This document shows positions 6,747 to 13,427 of a stretch of 34,347 bases of DNA, piece after piece (within the stretch, counting starts at the first letter, position 1; every line of letters begins with the position of its first letter). The DNA is from Desulfovibrio sp. (lineage in GTDB: Bacteria > Desulfobacterota > Desulfovibrionia > Desulfovibrionales > Desulfovibrionaceae). Below the pieces are notes generated by a model. It saw nothing but the letters and a program-made list of their open reading frames with translations. It was not told where the DNA came from and did not search any database. Location of the stretch: contig JAISRC010000140.1 in NCBI GenBank assembly GCA_031273845.1, positions 1 through 34,347 of the forward strand, in the 5' to 3' direction. The position numbers and the translations under genes are program-made.

Positions 6747-8834
6747 TTATGCTTTTTTGATGTCCACGCCCGTACGGCACCACAGGTCCAGTCCCGTACC
6801 GGGTTCCGGCAGGGCGCTCATCAATTCCATGACATTGTGGCCCTTGTTCTTGCTGAATTCGTCAAATTCACTGTGGCCGAACCCCAGACACACTCCGGCC
6901 GTGTCGTTCATGACGCCCTCGAAGATGCGGACTTTTGCCGTGATCTTCTTGCCGCCCGCCTCAAGAACGACCTTGTCGCCGGCGGCGACCTTATGTTTGA
7001 CCGCGGTCGCCCGGTTCAGCATGACGGACATCAGCGTGCCGTCCAGCTCGTCGGCGCGCAAGGTTTTGTTGTTGTAAGGGGGAATGCCGGTCACGGCCGT
7101 TCCGAGGCTCATCCGCACATAGGGGGCAAGCCGCAACGCGCCTCCGCCGGCTTCGGCGGCCGGCGCCTGCTTCAATATATCCGCTTTGAAGGAAAAGGAG
7201 CTTACGGTTGCCTTTTCCTCACTCAGGGCCGGGACGCCGGCCGCCAGATCGTCGAAGCCGACTTTGCCGTATTGCGCGGCCTTGCTTTTGAGCACATCTT
7301 CATAGGTGTTGAAGCCGAGCGCCTTGTCCAGCCGCCGCGCCGTCTGCAGCAACGTGTTGCCCGCGTTCAGCACGCCAGCCTGAGCTTTAGTCGCCGGGGC
7401 CGAGATGCAGTAGCTTGCCTTGCCGCTACCGTAGGGAGTTTCCACATCGTCCATGCGCTCCAGACCCATGTCGGCCGGAAGGATCAGGTCGCACAGGGCC
7501 GCGGTTTCGTCCATGAAGGAATTGAAGGCTACTTTGAACGGAACAGCCTGAATCGCCTCCCGGATCTTGCGCGGGTCGGGCAGGGCATAGACAGGGTTGG
7601 CGTCGTGGATCAGCAGCAGGGCCGGCTTTTCCTGAGCGGCCAGAAAACGGATAAGGCTTTTTTTGTGGATGTCTTCTCTGGAGGCGGCCTCTGTAAACGC
7701 AGGCGCGGATTTGGGCAACAGACTCAGTCCTCCGGGCTTGTTGACGTTGCCGAGTAAGGCGTTCACTGCCAGTCCGGCCAGTACCGGAACAGCGCCCGCG
7801 CCGCTGCCGAACTCCGAACCGACTATGACCAGCGGGCTTTTCGCGGCCAGAAGCTTTTCGACTTCCTGTTTCAGTTTTGCCGCGTCTACCCCGGTGATCC
7901 CGGCTGTTTTTTCCGGGGTGAAGCCGGCGACAAACTCTCTGAATGCGTCAAAGTCGTCCGCCGCGCATGTTTTTCCGGCCGCAAGGAGGAGATGGGCTAT
8001 GCCCAAGGCCAGCACGCTCTCCGTGCCCGGATAAAGGGGCAACCAGAGGTCGGCAACGGCGGCGGTGTTGGTCTGCAAGGGGCCGGCATAGGCCAGGAAG
8101 AGCGAAGCGGCGCCGGCTCCCTGCTTTTCCCCGGCCTTGCGGAAGGAGTGCGGGCGCGCGTTTTTGAAAATGCGCCGGTTGCGCATCACCGTGCCCCAGT
8201 TTTCCAGAATATTGGCGCCGAGGGCCAGCACATGGTCGCTGCTTTCCAGATCATAGCCTATGCGGGCGCCGATGCCCGCCAGGGACGCGGCGACAGCTGC
8301 GTCCTGCGCGTCCGAGGGCATCAGGTATACGTCGCCGGAACCCAGCGCTCCCGCCAGGGCGCTGATGACTTCTATGACAGAGCTGTTTTCGTCGCCGGAA
8401 ATGAACGCCGTTTTCGCTCCCGCTTTCCTGATTTCATCCAGAAGCACATTGGAGGCTTGGGGCCAGGAAATTTCCTGTAGTTTCCCGTCCTGCCCGCGCA
8501 ACAGGGGGCGCCGCAACCGGGCCGGGCTGTGCAGCATCTGCGCTTCGGCCGCGCTCAGGGCGGAAACTCCCCCGCCCAGAGGATGGCCGGGCACGGGCAG
8601 AATGCGCACCGGGCGCCCGTTGACTTTGCGTACCTGTATGGGCACGATTGACGGGTCGCTTTTGCTGAAGGCGTATACATAGGTGTTTTCACCGTCTTCA
8701 AGCGAGGGTATCCAAGGCCAGTTCTGGGTCCAGATGGCCGAATCGTCCAGCAGTTTCCAAGGGATCGGGGTGAGCATGACCCCGGCGCCTGCGCCGGCGG
8801 CGAATTTTATGAATGTTCTTCTGTCAAGTCCCAT
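6747..8834 (-). CDS. qrcB: QrcB, molybdopterin-oxidoreductase-like subunit
   Basis: 695 residues related to the large subunits of molybdopterin oxidoreductases. The N-terminus has a twin-arginine signal (DRRTFIKF then a hydrophobic stretch to about residue 22), so it is exported folded. The N-terminal cysteine motif for an iron-sulfur cluster is absent, and I see no obvious Cys or Sec metal ligand. That agrees with the known QrcB, which is reported to lack molybdenum and to serve as scaffold or electron-transfer partner. A GGGGTGAG ribosome binding site overlaps the qrcA stop. The C-terminal domain (about residues 560-690) keeps the usual cofactor-domain fold pattern (LMSVMLNRATAV, GVCLGFGHSE). 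Confidence 0.9.
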   Translation of the reverse strand: MGLDRRTFIKFAAGAGAGVMLTPIPWKLLDDSAIWTQNWPWIPSLEDGENTYVYAFSKSDPSIVPIQVRKVNGRPVRILPVPGHPLGGGVSALSAAEAQMLHSPARLRRPLLRGQDGKLQEISWPQASNVLLDEIRKAGAKTAFISGDENSSVIEVISALAGALGSGDVYLMPSDAQDAAVAASLAGIGARIGYDLESSDHVLALGANILENWGTVMRNRRIFKNARPHSFRKAGEKQGAGAASLFLAYAGPLQTNTAAVADLWLPLYPGTESVLALGIAHLLLAAGKTCAADDFDAFREFVAGFTPEKTAGITGVDAAKLKQEVEKLLAAKSPLVIVGSEFGSGAGAVPVLAGLAVNALLGNVNKPGGLSLLPKSAPAFTEAASREDIHKKSLIRFLAAQEKPALLLIHDANPVYALPDPRKIREAIQAVPFKVAFNSFMDETAALCDLILPADMGLERMDDVETPYGSGKASYCISAPATKAQAGVLNAGNTLLQTARRLDKALGFNTYEDVLKSKAAQYGKVGFDDLAAGVPALSEEKATVSSFSFKADILKQAPAAEAGGGALRLAPYVRMSLGTAVTGIPPYNNKTLRADELDGTLMSVMLNRATAVKHKVAAGDKVVLEAGGKKITAKVRIFEGVMNDTAGVCLGFGHSEFDEFSKNKGHNVMELMSALPEPGTGLDLWCRTGVDIKKA

Positions 8835-8845
8835 TTCTCACCCCT

Positions 8846-9559
8846 TTACTTATGGCAGGTATAGCAGGCGTTGTTGGCGACGGTTCGCCCTTTCCCGTCG
8901 TCATAGAAATGTCCGGGATGGGCATGGCATCTTTCGCATTCCGACATCTTCAGGGTGGAGCGGCTGTACCCGGTGAGTATGTTCAACTCGGGCGCTTGCC
9001 CCTTGTCCAACTCGGCCGTCGAGGGATGGCAGGTCATACAGAGCTTTTGCGGATCTTCCGGAGACCCCAGACTCAGCTTGTCTTTCATGGTCAGGTGACA
9101 GGTATAGCATTTGGAAAAATGCGCGGCGTGGCTGAAAAAAACGTTATCCGGCTGTTTCTGGTGAGTGACCCAGGGGATGTCCCTGACGGCCTTCACATAG
9201 CCTTCCATAAAGGTCTTTTCGGCGGTGTAGGCGGCGGTTTCAACTTCCGTAGCCTTGGGACCCGGTTCCGGGGTCAGGATGCCGTCGTGGCAGGAAAGGC
9301 AGGTTTCACGTTGCGGTACGCCCGTGAAGGACCCGTCGTCCCTGAATCTGTGACAGTCCGCACAGGTTGCGCCGCCCTTGGTCAGGTGCGTGCTGTGGCT
9401 GAAATAGAAAGGCTCGTCCGCTTTGCTGAACAGGAGGCCGGGAAAAACCAGCCAACCGAAAAGCAACGCCGGGACAAGCCCTGCAAGGAAGGGCACAAGG
9501 CCCGAAATACATTTGGGGCGGCAGGTCGCGCTGTCCGCAGAATGTCTGTTTTCCTCCAT
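8846..9559 (-). CDS. qrcA: QrcA, membrane-anchored hexahaem cytochrome c
   Basis: 237 residues with one N-terminal membrane segment (about 19-44) and six CXXCH haem sites: CADCH, CLSCH, CYTCH, CMTCH, CERCH and CYTCH. QrcA takes electrons from the periplasmic type I cytochrome c3, which is fed by hydrogenases and formate dehydrogenases, and passes them into the Qrc complex. The ATG at 9559 (MEENRHS), preceded by GAGG, is preferred over the longer ORF because upstream codons have no ribosome binding site and would place unneeded residues before the anchor. It is the first gene of qrcABCD. No clear promoter was recognised in the 177 bp upstream. Confidence 0.9.
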   Translation of the reverse strand: MEENRHSADSATCRPKCISGLVPFLAGLVPALLFGWLVFPGLLFSKADEPFYFSHSTHLTKGGATCADCHRFRDDGSFTGVPQRETCLSCHDGILTPEPGPKATEVETAAYTAEKTFMEGYVKAVRDIPWVTHQKQPDNVFFSHAAHFSKCYTCHLTMKDKLSLGSPEDPQKLCMTCHPSTAELDKGQAPELNILTGYSRSTLKMSECERCHAHPGHFYDDGKGRTVANNACYTCHK

Positions 9560-9736
9560 ACCCGTTGCCTCACAGTTTGTTTGACGGTGAAAACACATCT
9601 GCCACAAGGCTTCCGCCGGCATTTCCGCGTACCGGGACTTCGCGTCGGGCTCGGGCCGATCCGCCCGCTGGAAAACAAAAACGCCGCGTCTGACCCGTAC
9701 CTTAGTGAAACTGATAATCCAGGCGCTTGAATCCTG

Positions 9737-10339
9737 TCAAGGTGATTTTCTGCCTCCGCGTCGCCGGATCTGCTCCGGTGCGCTGTTGCCGTACTGAAAA
9801 GGAGAGATGAAGGTCGAAATCAGTGGAAAATTTTTGTCCCTCTCCGCAATGATCGGGGTGATTTTGGGCCACGGTATGCCCAGAGCCGGGTCGTCAAAGC
9901 GGATGCCGCCTTCGTGTTCCGGGCTGTAGTAGTCGCTGACCTTGTAATAGAATTCCGTCCCGGCTTCAAGTGTCATGTAGCCGTGGGCGAAACCTTCAGG
10001 TATATAGAAGCGGAGCATGTTTTCCTCGCTCAGGACAAGACCGTGCCACTGCCCGTAGGTCGGCGAACCGAGGCGCAGGTCCACCGCGGTATCGTACACG
10101 GCGCCTCTGCCGACCCAGACCAGCTTGGCCTGGGCTGTGGGCGGACGCTGAAAATGCAGGCCGCGCAACACGCCTCTGTCTTCCGAACGGCTCAGGTTGT
10201 CCTGAACGAAAGTGCGGGCGGACTTCAGTTTTTTTTCCCATTCCGCGCGCCAAGTTTCCATGAAAAAACCGCGATGGTCCCTGTGCGCCTTCAATCGGAC
10301 GATCAGGAGACCTTCTATTTCCGTGGCTGTGACATCCAT
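9737..10339 (-). CDS. rfbC: dTDP-4-dehydrorhamnose 3,5-epimerase (RfbC/RmlC)
   Basis: 200 residues of the RmlC cupin family, which epimerises C3 and C5 of dTDP-4-keto-6-deoxyglucose in dTDP-L-rhamnose synthesis. Visible signatures are DHRGFFMETW near residue 22, the catalytic-histidine segment GVLRGLHFQRPP (about 56-67), and IPEGFAHGYMTLE. A GGAGGA ribosome binding site lies just before the ATG. The other rml genes are not in the window. It is codirectional with qrc but 177 bp apart and functionally unrelated. The C-terminal tail (RRRGGRKSP) is basic and low in information. Confidence 0.88.
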   Translation of the reverse strand: MDVTATEIEGLLIVRLKAHRDHRGFFMETWRAEWEKKLKSARTFVQDNLSRSEDRGVLRGLHFQRPPTAQAKLVWVGRGAVYDTAVDLRLGSPTYGQWHGLVLSEENMLRFYIPEGFAHGYMTLEAGTEFYYKVSDYYSPEHEGGIRFDDPALGIPWPKITPIIAERDKNFPLISTFISPFQYGNSAPEQIRRRGGRKSP

Positions 10340-10443
10340 GGCGTCCTCCGCGCTTCCCTGCCGTATCGGTCAAGTTTGCAGCAATACGCCTTTTTTGGCA
10401 ATGCCGTGCGCGAAATTTTTTTTCGGCGTTTTTCCCGGCCCTA

Positions 10444-10471
10444 TAAAGTTGAACAGGCGATCGGCCGATAA
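10444..10471 (+). promoter_or_regulatory. Sigma-28 (FliA) promoter
   Basis: TAAAGTTG, 12 bp, then GCCGATAA: 15 of the 16 consensus bases of the flagellar sigma-28 promoter, with spacing one base longer than the usual 11. It lies 21 bp before the ATG of the FlgM-associated gene, as expected for late flagellar control. Confidence 0.8.
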
Positions 10472-10492
10472 GGGGGATACGGGGAAAGTGAG

Positions 10493-10906
10493 ATGGAAAT
10501 GCACACGTTTTACACGCGCCGGATGTTGTTGCGTTACAGCAGACAATTGGTGGCGGCAAGACGTCTGGCCAGGTATGACCGCCTCGTCGGCAAGGGGTCG
10601 CGCGGCGATCCCGGCGTCGAGGAGACGAAAAGACGGGACATGATTGAGCGCATTGCGCGGGAAATCATGGAAAACCTGATTTTTGCCGGCAGCGACAACC
10701 CCGTTGTCCGGGAAGTCAGATCCCGTCTGGCCTCGGAGATGGGAGAGGAACTGGTGTTTCGCTACCCGCCCGACGATCCGGATCTGAAAATTTTCAGACC
10801 CGTAGCGGACGGCGGAGAAACGGAACTTCTTCCGGGAGAACGACAGGTCGTCATGGGCCGCTTGTGGGACGTTACCTTGCGCACTGTTGACGCGACCATG
10901 CTCTGA
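10493..10906 (+). CDS. DVU0524 family FlgM-associated protein
   Basis: 137 residues, basic at the N-terminus (TRRMLLRYSRQLVAARRLARYDR) and probably mainly helical in the first half, with no signal peptide or membrane segment. It matches in size, position and pattern the conserved Desulfovibrio protein next to FlgM that databases call the DVU0524 family; its function is unknown. It follows a sigma-28 promoter and precedes flgM by 60 bp, so both are probably expressed late in flagellar assembly. The likely ribosome binding site is GGGGAAAG. ATG 10499 is an alternative start. The family name is from memory. Confidence 0.7.
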   Translation: MEMHTFYTRRMLLRYSRQLVAARRLARYDRLVGKGSRGDPGVEETKRRDMIERIAREIMENLIFAGSDNPVVREVRSRLASEMGEELVFRYPPDDPDLKIFRPVADGGETELLPGERQVVMGRLWDVTLRTVDATML

Positions 10907-10928
10907 AGTTAATGATTTTTTTGATGGG

Positions 10929-10945
10929 CGCGGCTTCGGGCCGCG
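10929..10945 (+). other. Small hairpin between the FlgM-associated gene and flgM
   Basis: CGCGGC-TTCGG-GCCGCG forms a 6-bp stem ending 5 bp before the flgM ribosome binding site (GCGGAGG). There is no U tract, so it is not a terminator. It might affect flgM translation or mRNA processing. Confidence 0.4.
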
Positions 10946-10965
10946 GCCTAGCGGAGGCTTATTCT

Positions 10966-11307
10966 ATGGAAATTAAAAATTCGCTGCTGAACAATGCCGA
11001 CCCCTACCGGCTCGACATGGACCAGGCCGCCCGGTCGACGCAGAACGCGCGTCTCCAGGAGAAGCGCAACGGGGCAGGCGAGGCCGCAACCCAGACCGAA
11101 GGTGACCGCGTGAGCCTGTCGACCGCCGCTTTGCTGCATACCGCCGCATACGCCGAGGCCGGCAAAGCCCCGGACATCCGTCGGGAAAAGGTGGATGGGT
11201 TGAAAGCCCTGGTGGAAAGCGGAGCGTACGTTGCGGACAGCAGAAAAATCGCGGCGGGACTGCTGAAGGACGAGGTTTTCCTGGCCGGAACCCTGGATAA
11301 GGGCTGA
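10966..11307 (+). CDS. flgM: FlgM, anti-sigma-28 factor
   Basis: 113 residues. FlgM binds sigma-28 (FliA) until the flagellar hook is finished, then is exported. The C-terminal half has the family pattern: DRVSLSTAA, then RREKVDGLKALVESGAYVADSRKIAAGLLKDE, the sigma-binding helices. The N-terminal half is polar and probably disordered, as usual. The ATG at 10966 (MEIKNSLLNN) has a GCGGAGG site 9 bp upstream; the earlier ORF start is not preferred. It lies behind the sigma-28 promoter, giving the common feedback in which FlgM is itself made under sigma-28. No terminator was found before the repeat that follows. Confidence 0.85.
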   Translation: MEIKNSLLNNADPYRLDMDQAARSTQNARLQEKRNGAGEAATQTEGDRVSLSTAALLHTAAYAEAGKAPDIRREKVDGLKALVESGAYVADSRKIAAGLLKDEVFLAGTLDKG

Positions 11308-11376
11308 TCCGCATCCTGCCCGGCGGTCATGAAGCAGGTCGATTTCGATTCAATACTGCTTTGAACTGCTCTGAAG

Positions 11377-11502
11377 TAATTTGATTTTGAGACGCCTCCT
11401 CCGGCGCTTAACGGTGAAACACGGTTTCGCCTTGCCTGCGAGGCGGGCGGCGGTGCTTTGCGCTTACGCCGCCCGGGCATTTTCAACTTTGAAATGCTCT
11501 AA
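11377..11502 (+). repeat. Hairpin repeat family, copy R3 (full)
   Basis: The module order is AATTTGATTTTGAGACG, GCCTCCTCCGGCGC, a GGTGAAA-N5-TTTCGCC hairpin, a GGCGGCG/CGCCGCC long-range stem, and GCATTTTCAACTTTGAAATGCTC. It fills most of the flgM-pgpA gap and serves as the reference copy. R4 is the same order in reverse. Confidence 0.8.
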
Positions 11503-11522
11503 TTCCCGTCTACGGGAGGCCG

Positions 11523-11978
11523 ATGTCCGACCAACTGATCCTTTTTTACGCCCGTGTCGCAGTTGCCGGGAAAAGTCCCGTTATGCCCGGTACCTGCGGT
11601 TCCCTGGTCGCTCTGATCGCGGCACCGTATCTTTTTATTCCCCTTCCCGCAGCCGGGCGCATTCTGCTTCTGGCCCTCCTTCTGGCAAGCGGGATACCGG
11701 CTTCCGGCCGGGCGGAAAAGCTCCTGAGCCGGACCGATCCCCCGGAAGTGGTGATCGACGAATTTTTCGGGCAATGGCTGACCCTCCTGCCTTTTGCCGC
11801 GCCGGACATCGCGGACTATGCGGCGGCTTTCATCCTTTTCCGCTTCTTCGACATCGTCAAGCCGTGGCCCGTCAAAAAGGCGGAAGCCCTGGGCGGCGGT
11901 CCGGGCATCATGCTTGACGATGCCGCCGCGGGCATTTATGCAATCCTGTGTTTCGCCCTGCTCAACCTGTTGTTCTGA
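11523..11978 (+). CDS. pgpA: Phosphatidylglycerophosphatase A
   Basis: 151 residues of the PgpA family, which removes phosphate from phosphatidylglycerophosphate at the inner membrane to give phosphatidylglycerol. The N-terminal SPVMPGTCGSLVAL (PGTxGS), the central VVIDEFFGQWL and the RFFDIVKPWPVKKAE segment are the conserved catalytic and metal-binding parts. Two or three hydrophobic stretches fit a membrane enzyme. GGGAGG lies 4 bp before the ATG. The M24 peptidase begins 8 bp later, so they probably share an mRNA. Confidence 0.9.
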   Translation: MSDQLILFYARVAVAGKSPVMPGTCGSLVALIAAPYLFIPLPAAGRILLLALLLASGIPASGRAEKLLSRTDPPEVVIDEFFGQWLTLLPFAAPDIADYAAAFILFRFFDIVKPWPVKKAEALGGGPGIMLDDAAAGIYAILCFALLNLLF

Positions 11979-11986
11979 GGTCCGGC

Positions 11987-13057
11987 ATGGACAGAAGCGT
12001 TTTTGAAAGACGCCGCGAAAAACTGCGCCCGCTCCTGCGCGAGACGGGGCTGGCCGCCCTGCTCGTGACTTTGGACGCCGACCGCTTTTATCTGAGCGGC
12101 TTTGAGCTGCATGATGCGCAGATCAACGAAAGCTCCGGTTGCCTGCTGATCACGGCGGACGGCCGGGATACGCTCTGCACCGACCACAGATTTGCTGCCG
12201 CCGCCGCGCGCCTTTGGGATAAAGAGGATATTTTCCTGTACCGGAACAAAGGTATGCCCCAAGTCAACGCCTTGCTCAAAGAACGCGTGTCCGGCGAGAT
12301 CGGCTTTGACCCTTCCGCCCTGAGCGTTGAAGCCTTTGAATTGCTGGGCAACGGTTTGCGGCTGCGCAAAGCCGGCGATTTGGTCGCGGAGCTGCGGGTC
12401 GTCAAGGAAGACGAGGAGATCCGCAGGCTGGAAAACTCCTGCCGCCTGAACCGGGAACTCATGGACAAACTGCCCGGCATGGCGCGTTCCGGCATGACGG
12501 AGGCCTGTCTGGCCCGGGAAATAGAACGCTACTGGCGCGACAGGGGAGCGGAAGAGCTTGCCTTTCCGTCCATCGTGGCCGTGGACGGCAATGCCGCCTT
12601 GCCGCATGCCGTGCCCGGACCCGCCGAAATCACCGATTCCTGTTGTCTGCTCGTGGACGCCGGATGCCGGCTCGACGGTTATTGTTCGGACCAGACCCGC
12701 ACCTTGTGGACAGGCGACAATCCGGACGCCCTTTTTGTTTCGGATCTGGAACTGGTCCGGGAAGCGCAGGAGCGGGCCATACGCGGCATCCGTCCGGGTA
12801 TTGCCGCCTGCGAGGTTTACAAGCTTGCGGCAGCTTTTCTGGCCGGCAAAGGAAGAGGGGATTTGTTCACGCACGGCCTCGGCCACGGGATCGGTCTTCA
12901 GACCCACGAAGCCCCGTCGCTGAACGCAAACTCGGAAAAGGTCCTGCAGCCGGGCATGGTGCTGACCGTGGAACCCGGCCTGTATCGGCAGGGCAGACAC
13001 GGCGTGCGCTGGGAATACATGGTGCTGGTGACCGAAGACGGCGCGCGGGTGCTTTAG
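11987..13057 (+). CDS. M24-family metallopeptidase (aminopeptidase P / Xaa-Pro type)
   Basis: 356 residues. The creatinase-like N-terminal domain (1 to about 125) precedes a pita-bread catalytic domain. Likely dinuclear metal ligands are in VDAGCRLDGYCSDQTR, THGLGHGIGLQTHE, VEPGLY and the near-C-terminal RWEYMVLVTE. The last is slightly atypical, since most relatives have an ED pair there. Family members remove N-terminal residues before proline in the cytoplasm. The start at 11987 (MDRSVFERR), with TCTGAGG upstream, is chosen over 11948, which overlaps pgpA. The TAG stop is embedded in the beginning of repeat R4. Confidence 0.88.
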   Translation: MDRSVFERRREKLRPLLRETGLAALLVTLDADRFYLSGFELHDAQINESSGCLLITADGRDTLCTDHRFAAAAARLWDKEDIFLYRNKGMPQVNALLKERVSGEIGFDPSALSVEAFELLGNGLRLRKAGDLVAELRVVKEDEEIRRLENSCRLNRELMDKLPGMARSGMTEACLAREIERYWRDRGAEELAFPSIVAVDGNAALPHAVPGPAEITDSCCLLVDAGCRLDGYCSDQTRTLWTGDNPDALFVSDLELVREAQERAIRGIRPGIAACEVYKLAAAFLAGKGRGDLFTHGLGHGIGLQTHEAPSLNANSEKVLQPGMVLTVEPGLYRQGRHGVRWEYMVLVTEDGARVL

Positions 13058-13187
13058 AGCATTTCAAAGTTGAAAATGCTCAGGCGGCGTAAGCGCGAAG
13101 CGCCACCGTACGCCCCGCAGGCGTAGGCGAAACTTGCTTTCGCCGTTAAGCGCCGGAGGAGGCGTTTCAAAATCAAATTGCCTTAGA
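13055..13187 (-). repeat. Hairpin repeat family, copy R4 (full, inverted)
   Basis: Reverse-orientation full copy: TTAGAGCATTTCAAAG... then GGCGGCGTAAGCGCGAAGCGC, GGCGAAA-N5-TTTCGCC, GCGCCGGAGGAGGCG and CAAAATCAAATTGCC. It begins at the stop codon of the M24 peptidase gene. Confidence 0.8.
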
Positions 13188-13387
13188 GGGATCCACCCCC
13201 TCAGACTCCCCCGGCAGGAGGAATCATTCCCATGCACCCTGATAGGATTTTTCGGCAGGTCATATTTGGGGGGGTCCGGGGCCTGTCCGTCCTGAACGAA
13301 GTGAAGGCGGACAAAATCTTGTAGTAATTTCCCCCGGCGGGGTTCGGGGCGGAGCCCCGGTTAAGGCAATTTGATTTTGAGACGGCC
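13188..13387. repeat. Gene-free stretch before hypF with hairpins and repeat fragment R5
   Basis: No ORF of interest is present. The segment contains a G-rich run, a CCCCGGCGGGG...GGGGCGGAGCCCCGG structure at about 13333-13360 that could fold strongly, and at 13361-13387 only the TTAAGGCAATTTGATTTTG end module of the hairpin family. The long hypF ORF in the track starts inside this module. Confidence 0.55.
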
Positions 13388-13427
13388 GTCCGGTCGAATG
13401 CGCGGGCAAAGGGAAAATTGTCGCAGT

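Noticed and set aside
9560-9736. Sigma-54-like site (TGGCAGATGTGTTTTC) before qrcA
   Set aside because: The -12 GC element is missing, so it does not meet the sigma-54 consensus.
13371-13427. Longer hypF start in the track
   Set aside because: Begins inside repeat fragment R5, adds 19 atypical residues and has no ribosome binding site of its own.
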